Part shown: piece by piece, positions 1 through 9,292 of the stretch
Numbering within the stretch: position 1 is the stretch's first letter
Layout: every line of letters begins with the position of its first letter
Position numbers and translations under genes: made by a program
The notes under the pieces: model-generated
Told to the model about the DNA's origin: nothing
The model's input: the letters and a program-made list of their open reading frames with translations, nothing else
Databases searched by the model: none
Source of the DNA: Aeromicrobium sp. PE09-221
GTDB lineage: Bacteria > Actinomycetota > Actinomycetes > Propionibacteriales > Nocardioidaceae
Assembly: GCF_002174305.1 (NCBI RefSeq)
Contig: NZ_MIJB01000014.1
Location: forward strand, 62,001 to 126,000
Direction: 5' to 3'
Length of the DNA: 64,000 nucleotides

Positions 1-1341
1 GCGGCGATGACCCCGCTGCAACCCCAGGTACAGCAGGCCCAGACCGATGAGGCCGACGACGCACGAGCCGTACATCGCGATGAAGTACGCTCCGCTGATG
101 TCGAAGACCAGGCCCCAGCCGGGCACCGAGATCGCCAGACCGCAGAAGTAACCGGTCAGGACGACACCGTAGATGGCTGGGAATCGCTGGCGGCCCGCAG
201 CCTCCACCACGATGAGCGGGAGGATCACGGTCGTGACTGCCATGGACAGTGCGGTCACCGCCAGGATCGGGAAGAGCAGACGGAGCTGAACGTAGCCCGC
301 CTGGAGAACCAGACCCATCAGCGGCAGACCGGCGATGAACAAGATGGTGAGCATGACGAAGAGCGCTCTGGTCCCTAGCCGATCGTGCATGAATCCGAGC
401 GCCGGTTTGGCGAGGATGCCGCACAGTGCGTTGAAGGACAAGGCATAGCCCGCCAACGTCGCATCCAGCCCCACCGATTCGTAGACCGCCGGCTGGACCG
501 AGTTGAACGCGCCTTCAGGTGCACAGAGCAGTGCGGCCATCGCGAGCAGGAAGGCGACGAGGCCGTAGCCCGCCAGCCCGGCACGGCTCCCGCCACGGTC
601 CGCCTCGGTCATGCCTGCCTCTTCGTCCTCGGCCGGCCGGCGGATCTCGTTCGGTGCCGCGTCCGTGATCGCCGGATCGTTGCACTCGCGCACGTTCACG
701 TCGATCGGTGCTGTCCCGTCGGTGAAGATGACCCGTCCGGCGGGCGGGTTCTTGGCCAGCAGGAAGCCCGGCAGAATCCCGAACAGGCAGAAGATGCCGC
801 CGATGGTGATGACGCCGCCTTGGAATCCCCAGGTCTGGATGATCGGCGGGAACACCAGACCCCAGGTCATCGCTCCCAGTCCGGTGCCGACGGCCGCGAT
901 CCCCAGCACCGTGCCACGACGCGGGTGGGTGTGCCATCCGGTGGCCAAGGTGTTGGCCGGCAGCAGGGTCGACCCTGCGACGGCCACGCCCAGCGGGACG
1001 GCGAGGAGGTAGATCACGTAGATGTTCGGCGCCAACGCCATCGCCAGCACCGATGCCGATCCGACCACGCCGCTGACCGTCATCAGCCTGCGCACTCCCA
1101 GGCGCACGATCCACGAGCCGACGAACGACATCGAGATGGCCGAGACCAGGATGAAGATCGAGTAGAAGAGCAGGAACTGTGCGGTGCTGACGCCGAAGTG
1201 TTTGGTACCCGGCACCACCACGAAACCGAAGGCGATCGACAACGAGGCGATGACGAACGCGGCGAACGCGGCAACCGTCGAGGTCGCGCGGTGACGCCGA
1301 TATCGGCGCTCCTCCATCACGACGACCAGAGCTTGCGACAT
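1..1341 (-). CDS. MFS transporter (3' end beyond window)
   Basis: The minus-strand frame from ATG 1341 stays open to base 1 (447 codons, no stop seen), so the C-terminal end lies outside the window. The product is strongly hydrophobic, with repeated membrane-spanning stretches from about residue 20. The loop after the second helix region, containing VRLGVRR, resembles the MFS signature, and an acidic hydrophilic loop in the middle separates two halves, as in 12-helix major facilitator proteins. At 447 residues it is already near full family length. The start lies 37 bases downstream of the acyl-CoA ligase stop on the same strand, so it is probably the last gene of the ALDH-ligase-transporter operon. 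The substrate is unknown; a carboxylate or hydrocarbon-derived acid would fit the neighbours (inference). Confidence 0.8.
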   Translation of the reverse strand, partial: MSQALVVVMEERRYRRHRATSTVAAFAAFVIASLSIAFGFVVVPGTKHFGVSTAQFLLFYSIFILVSAISMSFVGSWIVRLGVRRLMTVSGVVGSASVLAMALAPNIYVIYLLAVPLGVAVAGSTLLPANTLATGWHTHPRRGTVLGIAAVGTGLGAMTWGLVFPPIIQTWGFQGGVITIGGIFCLFGILPGFLLAKNPPAGRVIFTDGTAPIDVNVRECNDPAITDAAPNEIRRPAEDEEAGMTEADRGGSRAGLAGYGLVAFLLAMAALLCAPEGAFNSVQPAVYESVGLDATLAGYALSFNALCGILAKPALGFMHDRLGTRALFVMLTILFIAGLPLMGLVLQAGYVQLRLLFPILAVTALSMAVTTVILPLIVVEAAGRQRFPAIYGVVLTGYFCGLAISVPGWGLVFDISGAYFIAMYGSCVVGLIGLGLLYLGLQRGHRR

Positions 1342-1377
1342 GGTGACTTCCTTTCGAACGGTGTGGTCGATGCTGAA

Positions 1378-3084
1378 TCAGTCGGTCAGCACGTGCATCT
1401 CGCGGAGCCGGGTCTTGAGCACCTTTCCGGAGGGAGTGGTCGGGAGGCCCTCGATGAACTCGATCCCACGCAGGCGTGCGTAGGGGGCCACCCGCGCTGC
1501 CACGTGCTCGAGGAGTTCCGCAGCCAGGTCCGGCGACGGCTCATGGTCTCGGCGCACCATGACGTAGGCGACCGGAATCTCGCCGGCGTCGGAGTCCGGC
1601 ACACCGATGACGCTCGCCTGCGCGACGGCCGGATGGCTCGCCAGGTGGCCCTCGAGCATGGCCGGGTAGACGTTGTAACCCTTGTAGATGATCAGGTCCT
1701 TGGCCCGCCCGACGAGGTACAGCCAGCCGTCGGCGTCCATGCGACCCAGATCTCCCGTCCTCAGCCAGCCGCCGGGGAACTGCTCGGCGGTGCGCTCGGG
1801 GTGGTTCCAGTAGCCGTCGGCGATCTGTGGACCACGTGCCCACACCTCGCCCACCTCATCGCGTGCCAGCTCCTGACCGTTCGACGCATCACGGATGGAG
1901 ATCTCGGTGTCGAAGATCGGCGCACCGCAACTGCCTTCCGGCACCTCGTCTGGACCGACGAGCGGGTGCAGCGTCAACACCGTGGTGGCCTCGGTCAATC
2001 CGTACCCCTCGGTGATCAGTGCGTTGGGGAAGATCTCGGCAATCCGCGCCTGTGTCGCCGCATCGATCGGGGCCGCGCCGGTCAGGATGCTGCGCACGGA
2101 CCGCAGATCGGCTTCCTCGATGCCCGGGACGGCCAGGAGCGCATGGAACAGGGCCGGTGATCCACCCATCGAGGTGATGCCCCGCTCCTCGATGACCCGG
2201 GCCAGGCGAACCGAGTCGAAACGGCCGAACATCGTGGTCTGACCGCCGGCCAAGACACCTCCGACCTGTCCGGCCATACCCAGGGCGTGGTAGAGCGGGG
2301 CGATCGCCACCGAGGCCTCGTCACCACGACGGCCGGTGTAGGCAGTGGCTGCCTCGGCGATGGGCTCGACGCCGATTCCGCCCTCCTCATCGAGCACGGG
2401 TCGCGATCCGGTACGCCAGCACACGGTCTGCAGAGCATTGGCCACCACATTGCGATGGAGAAGCCGTACGGCCTTGGAGACGCCGGTCGTACCGCCGGTG
2501 AATGACAGGTGAGCCAGGTCGTCCGGACTGACCGCAGTGGCAGGCTCGGGTGGATGCGCCAGCAGGTCGCGCAGCGGCACATGGTCCTCCACCTCGGCAG
2601 GCATGTCACCGGGTGCGGCCTCGGTGGACTCGACGACGACGGTGAGCCGGAGCCCTGCAGGATCTGCGGCCCGCACGGTGGCGACCGTGCTGGGGTGGCT
2701 GATGACCGCAGCCGCGCCGACCTCCTCCAACTGCTCCTTGAGTGCCAGAGGCGGGAGCGTCGGATTGGTGGGCGTGACGACCCCTCCGGCAAGCAGCACC
2801 CCGAAGTAGGTCACGGTGAACCACGCCGAGTTCGGCTGGTGCAGCGAGACGACGTCACCCAGCCCGATTCCTCGCTCGCGCAGGCCAGCAGCCAGGCTCA
2901 GGGCCGCGTCGTACAGCTCGGTGTATGTCAGAGAGAGGTCGCCGTCTCGAATCGCGACGCGGTCACCGTAACGACGAGCCGACCCGGCGAGGACGTCCCC
3001 GATCACACCCTTTGGTGGGTACTCCAGGTGGAACCCGGGCTGGCCCGGCGGCAAGTAGGTGCGTGTCATCGCGGTCTTCTCCAT
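1378..3084 (-). CDS. AMP-dependent acyl-CoA synthetase / fatty acid-CoA ligase
   Basis: 568 residues of the ANL superfamily, which adenylates a carboxylic acid with ATP and transfers it to CoA. Visible motifs in order are the phosphate-binding loop LSFTGGTTGVSKAV (about residue 190), the adenylate motif GYGLTEATTVL in the middle, the hinge GRAKDLIIYKGYNVYP, and the C-terminal catalytic lysine region TPSGKVLKTRL. Length and motif order are normal. The second methionine, five codons in, is an equally possible start. It follows the aldehyde dehydrogenase gene by 58 bases on the same strand. With the P450 and ALDH it would complete alcohol or aldehyde oxidation to an acyl-CoA (inference). Chain-length preference cannot be read from the sequence. 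Confidence 0.9.
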   Translation of the reverse strand: MEKTAMTRTYLPPGQPGFHLEYPPKGVIGDVLAGSARRYGDRVAIRDGDLSLTYTELYDAALSLAAGLRERGIGLGDVVSLHQPNSAWFTVTYFGVLLAGGVVTPTNPTLPPLALKEQLEEVGAAAVISHPSTVATVRAADPAGLRLTVVVESTEAAPGDMPAEVEDHVPLRDLLAHPPEPATAVSPDDLAHLSFTGGTTGVSKAVRLLHRNVVANALQTVCWRTGSRPVLDEEGGIGVEPIAEAATAYTGRRGDEASVAIAPLYHALGMAGQVGGVLAGGQTTMFGRFDSVRLARVIEERGITSMGGSPALFHALLAVPGIEEADLRSVRSILTGAAPIDAATQARIAEIFPNALITEGYGLTEATTVLTLHPLVGPDEVPEGSCGAPIFDTEISIRDASNGQELARDEVGEVWARGPQIADGYWNHPERTAEQFPGGWLRTGDLGRMDADGWLYLVGRAKDLIIYKGYNVYPAMLEGHLASHPAVAQASVIGVPDSDAGEIPVAYVMVRRDHEPSPDLAAELLEHVAARVAPYARLRGIEFIEGLPTTPSGKVLKTRLREMHVLTD

Positions 3085-3142
3085 TCATTGATCGACTCCA
3101 GCGCTGGGTGCGCGTCACTCGTGCTCCACGCCGATGAGGGGT

Positions 3143-4576
3143 TCATCGCTGGATCGCCTTGACCTCCAAGAACTCCTCAAGGCCCAGGCGGCCGGCCTCG
3201 CGTCCGGTGCCGGACTGCTTGTAGCCGCCGAAAGGCGCCAGCGTGTTGAAGCCGCCGGAGTTGACTTGAACCTGGCCGGTGCGCAACCTCCGGGCCACGG
3301 CGAGGGCTCGCTCCTCGTCGGCTGACCACACGCCCCCGGACAGGCCGAAGTCGGTGCCGTTGGCGATGTCGATGGCCTCGTCGACGTCGCGATAGGCCAT
3401 GACCGACAGGACCGGGCCGAAGATCTCTTCCTTGGCGATGGTCATCTGCGGCGTGACGTCGCTGAAGATCGTGGGGCCGATGAAGTTGCCCACAGCCTGA
3501 TCGTGGGCGCGGCCATCGAGTGTCAGCGTCGCCGCTTCCTCGATGCCGGTCTCGATGTAGCGGGCCACCCGCTCACGCTGGCGAGCGCTTACCAGCGGGC
3601 CGAGGACGATGCCCGGTCTCTGCGGATCGCCAATCGTGAGCTCACCCGCGACCCGCGCGGCGACAGCCGCGTACTCGTCGATCCGGTCTTGCGGCACCAG
3701 CATGCGGGTCAACGCCGAGCAGGTCTGCCCAGAGTTCAGCATGCAGTTGTTCACCACCTGGGTGGCGGCGGTCTCCGTGTCGGCATCGGGCAGCACGACG
3801 GCAGCCGACTTGCCGCCGAGCTCCAACCCGACTTTCTTGACCGTTGTCGCGGCCAGCGCAGCGACACGTTTGCCCGCCACGTTCGATCCCGTAAAGGAGA
3901 CCATGTCCACATCGGGGTGCGAGGCAATGGCCTCGCCCACGACCGGCCCGACTCCGCTGACGAGATTGACCACGCCGTCCGGGAGGCCAATCTCATCGAA
4001 GATGTCGATCAGTTCGTAGCTGATCAGCGGGACGACCTCGCTGGGCTTGAGCACCACGGTGCAGCCCGCCGCGATCGCCGCCCCGACCTTGAGCACGACC
4101 TGGTGCAGAGGATAGTTCCACGGGGTGATGGCACCGACCACTCCCACGGGCTCACGAACGACCAGAGAGTTTCCGACCGTCTCACCGTCGAAGTCGTACT
4201 GCTCAGCGAGGTCGGCGAAGTTCGCCAGGTTGGCCGCCGGCAAACCGATCTGCACCAGTTGCGCCCAGTCGATCGGCATACCCAGGTCGCGTGAGACCAC
4301 GTGCCCCAGGTCCGCCATTCTCTGACGGAGGAGCTCGTGCGCCTTGCGCAGGTAGGCAGCTCGTTCGGGACCCGTGGTCTGCGACCAGTCCGCGAAGGCT
4401 GCACGCGCCGCGCGAACGGCGCGGTCGACGTCCTCGGCGGTGCCGTCCGCGACCATGCCAATGGACTCAGACGTTGCCGGATCGAGTACGTCGATCCGGC
4501 TGTCGGCGGTCGAGTCGATCCACTGCCCGCCTACATGGATCCGACTGCGATCCTTGAAGAGATTCAACGACGCCAC
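3143..4576 (-). CDS. NAD(P)-dependent aldehyde dehydrogenase
   Basis: 477 residues, the normal length for the ALDH superfamily, which oxidises aldehydes to carboxylic acids with NAD(P)+. Motifs seen are PWNYPLHQ, the cofactor stretch [15 protein letters not shown], the general-base glutamate in GLELGGKSA, and the catalytic cysteine in NSGQTCSAL. The C-terminal [10 protein letters not shown] and [13 protein letters not shown] motifs are intact. It is the first gene of a leftward operon with the acyl-CoA ligase and transporter, and is divergent from the ferredoxin-P450-reductase operon across a 172-base promoter region. Oxidising the aldehyde that follows P450-derived alcohols is the likely job (inference from context). 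Confidence 0.92.
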   Translation of the reverse strand: MASLNLFKDRSRIHVGGQWIDSTADSRIDVLDPATSESIGMVADGTAEDVDRAVRAARAAFADWSQTTGPERAAYLRKAHELLRQRMADLGHVVSRDLGMPIDWAQLVQIGLPAANLANFADLAEQYDFDGETVGNSLVVREPVGVVGAITPWNYPLHQVVLKVGAAIAAGCTVVLKPSEVVPLISYELIDIFDEIGLPDGVVNLVSGVGPVVGEAIASHPDVDMVSFTGSNVAGKRVAALAATTVKKVGLELGGKSAAVVLPDADTETAATQVVNNCMLNSGQTCSALTRMLVPQDRIDEYAAVAARVAGELTIGDPQRPGIVLGPLVSARQRERVARYIETGIEEAATLTLDGRAHDQAVGNFIGPTIFSDVTPQMTIAKEEIFGPVLSVMAYRDVDEAIDIANGTDFGLSGGVWSADEERALAVARRLRTGQVQVNSGGFNTLAPFGGYKQSGTGREAGRLGLEEFLEVKAIQR

Positions 4577-4632
4577 TCCTTGGCCTCCGGAACTCGAGCG
4601 GGCGGCCGTTGGTGAGCCTGCCCGACATTACA

Positions 4633-4646
4633 GTGACTCTTGTCAC
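4633..4646. promoter_or_regulatory. Candidate operator palindrome between ALDH and ferredoxin operons
   Basis: GTGAC-TCTT-GTCAC, perfect 5-base arms in the only non-coding gap between the divergent ALDH (start 4576) and ferredoxin (start 4749) operons. The stretch just to its right is AT-rich compared with the surroundings, as expected for a promoter. No cognate regulator gene is adjacent within the window. The assignment is by position and symmetry only. Confidence 0.3.
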
Positions 4647-4748
4647 AAATTAATTCTAGAGGTAGATTTTAGTAGTGGCAATGTTCTTCTTGAGATCCTT
4701 GACCGAAGGCAGCACACAAGACCCCGGAAACCAACCAAAGGTGCCGAA

Positions 4749-5060
4749 GTGAAAGTCACTTTCATCCTGCAGGATCAGACGGCGCGCGTGGTCGACGCCG
4801 AACCCGGCTGGAGCCTCATGGAAGTCGCCGTCAACAACTCCATCCCCGGCATCGACGCCGACTGCGGCGGTGCGGCCGCCTGCGCGACCTGCCACGTCTA
4901 CGTGGACTCGCAGTGGGACGAACAAACCGGAGAACGGACCCCGCTGGAGCAAGCCATGCTCGACAATAGCTTCGAGGTCCGAGACAACAGCAGGCTCTCC
5001 TGCCAGATCGACGTGACCGAGGATCTCGACGGCATGGTCGTCGAGGTCGCCGACAGCTGA
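4749..5060 (+). CDS. [2Fe-2S] ferredoxin, adrenodoxin/putidaredoxin type
   Basis: 103 residues from a GTG start preceded by an AAAGG ribosome-binding site; upstream in-frame codons overlap the divergent promoter, so this short start is preferred. Cysteines 39, 45 and 48 form the C-x5-C-x2-C cluster motif (CGGAAACATCHVYV) and Cys85 in RLSCQ is the fourth ligand. This matches vertebrate-type or bacterial class I P450 ferredoxins. It lies 61 bases before the P450 start and upstream of the FAD reductase, giving a complete three-component electron chain: NAD(P)H to reductase to ferredoxin to P450. Confidence 0.93.
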   Translation: MKVTFILQDQTARVVDAEPGWSLMEVAVNNSIPGIDADCGGAAACATCHVYVDSQWDEQTGERTPLEQAMLDNSFEVRDNSRLSCQIDVTEDLDGMVVEVADS

Positions 5061-5121
5061 AGACCCGGACCGCACCGCGGTGCCCCCGACCCGTGACCAA
5101 CTCCAAAGGAGAGGCCAGACC

Positions 5122-6477
5122 ATGACGATGACCACCCCCGAAACAGGAATCCGCACCCCCGAGGAACGCGAGCAGATGCGCCAGAAGGTTTACAACGCGC
5201 CGCTGGAGTCGCTCGACCCCGGCGACCCCGGCGGATTCGAATCTGGTGAGATGTGGCTGAAGTTCGAGCGGCTGCGCTCCGAGGACCCGGTACACTTCAC
5301 CCCTGGCGACCAGACCGTCTACGGACCGTACTGGTCGGTCACCCGGTGGGACGACATCGTCGCCATCGACTCCAACCACGAGGTGTTCTCCAACGAGGCC
5401 AGCATCATGCTTCGCCGGCCGCGCGGCGCCGACGAGGAAGTGAATCTGCCCTTCGCCGATGGCGGCAACTTGAGCGAGGAAGAGATCAAGCAGTACGAGG
5501 AGCGTGGTCTGCAGTCACTGCTGAGCATGGATCCGCCCGACCACGAGGTCCACCGCAACGCCGTGTCGATGGGGGTCTCGCCGGCTCGTCTCACGAGCAT
5601 CGAACCGCTGATCCGTGAACGTGCCGGCCAGATTCTCGACGGGCTCCCGATCGGTGAGGAGTTCGACTGGCACGACCAGGTCTCCATGGAGCTGACGGCG
5701 ATGACCCTGGCGACCCTGTTCGACTTCCCCCAGGCCGACCGCCGCAAGCTGACCTACTGGTCCGACGTCGCGGTCTGCACTCCCGGTCCGGGCCAGATCG
5801 TCCAGACCCGTGAGGAACAGATGGATGTTCTGCGTGAGTTCTTCACCTCCCTTGCAGGGATGTTCATGGAGCGCGCGGGCAAGGATCCCCAGCCGGACTT
5901 CCTGTCACTGATGGCGCACAGCCCCCATGCCAAGGAGTTCACTCCGGCTGAGCTGTTCGGTGACATCGCGGTGCTGTTGGTCGGCGGCAACGACACCACC
6001 CGCAACACCATCAGTGGCTCCGTCTACGCGCTCAACACCCGGCCCGAGGAGTACGACAAGCTGCGTGCCGACCACAGCCTCATCCCCTCAATGGTCTCCG
6101 AGACGATCCGCTGGCAGACCCCGTTGGCCCACATGATGCGCAAGACCACACGGGACGTCGAAGTCGCCGGAAAGCTCATCCCCGAAGGAGATCGGCTGGC
6201 GCTGTGGTACGTCTCCGGAAATCGCGACGAGACCAAGATCGACCGCCCCAACGACTACATCATCGACCGCAAGAACGCCCGTCGGCACATGTCCTTCGGT
6301 TTCGGGATCCACCGTTGCCTGGGCAACCGACTGGCCGAGATGCAGCTGAAGATCATCTGGGAGGAGATCCTGCAGCGCTTCCCCGACATCCAGGTGCTCA
6401 GGCCCCCCCGGCTCTCGTACAACAGCTTCGCCAAGGGGTACGAGGATCTGCACGTCATCATCCCGCGGCGTTCATGA
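5122..6477 (+). CDS. Cytochrome P450, CYP153-like (probable alkane terminal hydroxylase)
   Basis: 451 residues, a soluble bacterial P450. The I-helix oxygen-activation motif VGGNDTTRN is at about 288-295, the K-helix ExxR is E327-TI-R330, and the haem-ligand loop SFGFGIHRCLGNR has Cys399. The VGGNDTTRN, WYVSGNRDE and HMSFGFGIHRC blocks are those I associate with the CYP153 family of medium-chain alkane omega-hydroxylases; subfamily assignment needs an alignment. The start is chosen at ATG 5122, preceded by AAAGGAGAGG; an upstream ATG at 5080 lacks this. Ferredoxin upstream and ferredoxin reductase downstream, with ALDH and acyl-CoA ligase divergent, support hydrocarbon or fatty-chain oxidation. 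Confidence 0.88.
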   Translation: MTMTTPETGIRTPEEREQMRQKVYNAPLESLDPGDPGGFESGEMWLKFERLRSEDPVHFTPGDQTVYGPYWSVTRWDDIVAIDSNHEVFSNEASIMLRRPRGADEEVNLPFADGGNLSEEEIKQYEERGLQSLLSMDPPDHEVHRNAVSMGVSPARLTSIEPLIRERAGQILDGLPIGEEFDWHDQVSMELTAMTLATLFDFPQADRRKLTYWSDVAVCTPGPGQIVQTREEQMDVLREFFTSLAGMFMERAGKDPQPDFLSLMAHSPHAKEFTPAELFGDIAVLLVGGNDTTRNTISGSVYALNTRPEEYDKLRADHSLIPSMVSETIRWQTPLAHMMRKTTRDVEVAGKLIPEGDRLALWYVSGNRDETKIDRPNDYIIDRKNARRHMSFGFGIHRCLGNRLAEMQLKIIWEEILQRFPDIQVLRPPRLSYNSFAKGYEDLHVIIPRRS

Positions 6478-6564
6478 GGAACCCGATGCCCGACACCCAG
6501 CACGACGCCGGGCGCGATCCTCAGATGCGCAGCGGCACCGGCACGAGCACAGAGGGAGACTGAC

Positions 6565-7824
6565 ATGTCCGTCGAGACCGTGGTGATCGTGGGTGCCGGC
6601 CAAGCCGGCTACCAGACGGCAGCCTCACTGCGTCAGAAGGGATTCACCGGGACCATCACCCTCGTCAACGGCGAGGCTGGCCTGCCCTACCAGCGCCCAC
6701 CCCTGTCCAAGGCATACCTGCTGGGCAAGCTCGATGCCTCGAGGCTGCCTCTGCGCCAGGGGAGCTGGTACACCGACCAGCGCGTGGAACTGATCCATGA
6801 TGAAGCGGTTTCGGTCGACCGACACGACGGCGTCGTGGTGCTACGAAGCGGCACGCGCCTGAGATATGACCATCTCGTCCTGGCTACCGGAGCACGCAAT
6901 CGCACTCTCGAGATCCCCGGAAGTGACGTGCCCGAGGTGATCGGGATGCGTTCGCAGGCCGACGCCGATCGCCTCGCCCCGCTGGTGGTTCCCGGCACCC
7001 GCGTGGTGGTGGTCGGGGCGGGATTCATCGGCCTTGAGTTCGCCTCGGTGGCAGCCCACAGGGGGGCGTCGGTCCACGTGCTCGACCTCGCCGATCGGCC
7101 GATGGCCCGAGCGGTTTCCGAGCCCGTCTCCCGTTTCTTCCAGGACCGGCACCAAAGCTGGGGCGTGACCTTCGGTTTCGGCGAAGGCGTCACCCGGATC
7201 AAGGAGACCGAGGGTCATGTCACGGCAGTGGTCACCACGACCGGCCGCGTGCTGCCAGCCGATCTGGTGGTCTACGGCATCGGTGTGCTGCCCAACGCGG
7301 AGATCGCGCGAGAAGCCGGCCTACGGGTCGACAACGGCATCGTCGTCAACGCCGACCTGCTCACCAGCGATCCTGACATCTCGGCCATCGGCGACGCCGC
7401 CTGCTTCCCATGTGCGCAACTCGGCTACGCGCCAACCCGGCTCGAGTCGGTCCAGAACGCCGCGGACCAGGCGCGGCACGTCGCTGCCCGGCTCATCGGG
7501 GCCACAGCCGACGGGTACGGCGGCCTCGCGTGGTTCTGGTCCGACCAGGGTGATCTGAAACTGCAGATCGCCGGACTCGCCGACGGCTACGAGGACATCG
7601 TCGAACTGCCGGTCGCAGATGAGGACACACAGAAGTTCGTGCTGTGTTTCCGCGGTGATGAACTCGCGTCTGTCGAGACGGTCAACCTCCCGGGTGAACA
7701 CATGAGTGCTCGCCGCCTGTTGAGCGGAGCGTCCGCTTTGCCGACCCCCAGCGACGCCAGGTCTCCGGGATTCGACCTGACGGCGTGGGGGCGGGCGATC
7801 CGCGAGCCGGCCTCGACCGCCTGA
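6565..7824 (+). CDS. FAD-dependent ferredoxin reductase (rhodocoxin/putidaredoxin reductase type)
   Basis: 419 residues. The N-terminal FAD-binding Rossmann motif is VIVGAGQAGYQTA, a second NAD(P)-binding motif VVVVGAGFIGLEFA lies near residue 150, and the FAD motif ISAIGDAAC is near 275. It carries the YQRPPLSK block typical of P450-system reductases. The start ATG 6565 has the ribosome-binding site GAGGGAG. It is the third gene of the ferredoxin-P450-reductase operon, separated from the P450 by 87 bases. It should transfer NAD(P)H electrons to the ferredoxin encoded at 4749. The gene converges on mftF with only a 70-base gap. Confidence 0.92.
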   Translation: MSVETVVIVGAGQAGYQTAASLRQKGFTGTITLVNGEAGLPYQRPPLSKAYLLGKLDASRLPLRQGSWYTDQRVELIHDEAVSVDRHDGVVVLRSGTRLRYDHLVLATGARNRTLEIPGSDVPEVIGMRSQADADRLAPLVVPGTRVVVVGAGFIGLEFASVAAHRGASVHVLDLADRPMARAVSEPVSRFFQDRHQSWGVTFGFGEGVTRIKETEGHVTAVVTTTGRVLPADLVVYGIGVLPNAEIAREAGLRVDNGIVVNADLLTSDPDISAIGDAACFPCAQLGYAPTRLESVQNAADQARHVAARLIGATADGYGGLAWFWSDQGDLKLQIAGLADGYEDIVELPVADEDTQKFVLCFRGDELASVETVNLPGEHMSARRLLSGASALPTPSDARSPGFDLTAWGRAIREPASTA

Positions 7825-7894
7825 GGGCTCCGACGTCCCACGGCGGCGCGCCCGACGTCTCAGCTACCGTGCGTTCCCGGGGCCACAAGACACC

Positions 7895-9292
7895 TCAACG
7901 ACTTCGTCCGGTCATATGCCATCTGGGGATCAGCGGACGTAGCGTGCGAGCTCGCCAAGCACCGGTCCAGACGCCGAGTCCGTAGGCTGCGTCGTCGAGT
8001 CGGCGTGCCAGGGCGAATCGGACGGGGTCGAGGTCGGGTCGGTGTCGCTGGAAGGTGAGCGCAGCGTCGACGACGGTCATCATGGCGACCCACCTTCTCG
8101 CCGGTCGGCTGATGGTGCAGGCCAGAGCCGTCACGGGCCAGGCGTGGCGGATCGCGAGTTCCGACAGTTGGGCCGCGGTGGACAGCACGCCGAGCGCTGT
8201 GAGTTTCGATGCATGGCGTCGTCTCCGGGTGCCGGTCGGCAGGGACCGGTGGGTGCGGAGCCAGATGGTGGCAAGTGCGGCGATCGCCAGAAGGAAGGAC
8301 CATCGTCGTTGCACGGCGAGGGCGAGGATCGCGATCGTGGGTGCCGGTGTGAGCACGGCGGGGGCGACGAGGTCTCCGTGGCGCTGTGCCAGCGGGGCGG
8401 CGCCGGTCCCGTAGTAGGTCTTGCGTGCCAGCCAGGAGGTCAGCATCGCCCTGGCGTCGTGGGTGACCTGGATGGTCGGCTCGTAGCGGGCTCGCTTTCC
8501 CGCAGTGATCGTGCGCCAGACCAGGTCGACGTCCTCGGCGACTCTGAGGGCGGGATCGAATCCGTCACCGATGTCGTCCACGCGGGCCAGCAGACAGGCG
8601 CTGGGCAGCCAGGACAGCGCCGACCACGGCCTCACAGTGGACGGCTTGTCGGCGAGATCGAGCGACGACACGGCCTCCTCGTAGCTCTGGAACCAGGTTG
8701 GTGCCCCACCGGAGGTGATGCCGCGCACACGGGGGGCGATGAGTGCAAGCTGTGGGTCGGCGAAGTGGCGCGCGAGGTCACGCAGATCACCCGCCCGGGC
8801 GGTCACGTCGCTGTCGATGAAGGCCACGACGGGAGTTCGCACGCGTGCGAGGCCGATGTTGCGCGCTTGTGCCGGTCCGACGTTGTCGGGCAAGTGGATG
8901 ATCGATGCGCCGTGCCTGCGGGTCACCTCGCAGAGAGCAGCGGGGTCGTCGGAGGCGTCGTCGACAACGATGACGGGCAGCTCAGCCCCGAGGTTTCGCA
9001 GAAGGCGGTCGAGTGCCCGGACCCGTCCGCGGACGGGGATGACGACGGTGAGCTCCGGAGCTTCGGGCAGGGAACCGGTCAGGGGGTAGGCGAGGTTGAG
9101 GTCGATGAGCCGCTCGGCCAGGGCCCTGCTCGCTGGCGAGTCGACCAGGACCTCCCTACAGTGGAACATGGCCACAGCGCGCTGAGACAGCCGGGCGACT
9201 CGATGGGGCGAGCCCCCCGAGAGCAGACAGCCGTCGAGGGTCACGTCCTCGCGAAGTCGCACGCGTGCATCGTCCGGAAGGCCAAGGGTCAC
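7895..9292 (-). CDS. mftF: Mycofactocin glycosyltransferase MftF
   Basis: 465 residues from a GTG start overlapping the SDR stop (GTGA), matching the coupling seen through the operon; longer upstream reading is out-of-frame antisense to the SDR. The GT2 fold is visible: TVVIPVRGR and IVVDDASDD, then a DSD metal motif in VVAFIDSDVT, and a WxTITAGK-like acceptor region. Hydrophobic stretches near the C-terminus (ALAVQRRWSFLLAIAALATI) suggest membrane association. In characterised mycobacteria MftF adds the beta-1,4-linked glucose chain to premycofactocin. It is the last gene of the mft operon here; no mftG-like GMC oxidoreductase is seen downstream. Confidence 0.92.
   Translation of the reverse strand: MTLGLPDDARVRLREDVTLDGCLLSGGSPHRVARLSQRAVAMFHCREVLVDSPASRALAERLIDLNLAYPLTGSLPEAPELTVVIPVRGRVRALDRLLRNLGAELPVIVVDDASDDPAALCEVTRRHGASIIHLPDNVGPAQARNIGLARVRTPVVAFIDSDVTARAGDLRDLARHFADPQLALIAPRVRGITSGGAPTWFQSYEEAVSSLDLADKPSTVRPWSALSWLPSACLLARVDDIGDGFDPALRVAEDVDLVWRTITAGKRARYEPTIQVTHDARAMLTSWLARKTYYGTGAAPLAQRHGDLVAPAVLTPAPTIAILALAVQRRWSFLLAIAALATIWLRTHRSLPTGTRRRRHASKLTALGVLSTAAQLSELAIRHAWPVTALACTISRPARRWVAMMTVVDAALTFQRHRPDLDPVRFALARRLDDAAYGLGVWTGAWRARTLRPLIPRWHMTGRSR

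Noticed and set aside
385-2160. 591-codon plus-strand open frame
   Set aside because: It runs antisense to the MFS transporter and acyl-CoA ligase; composition is Arg/His/Gln-rich as expected for a high-GC shadow frame.
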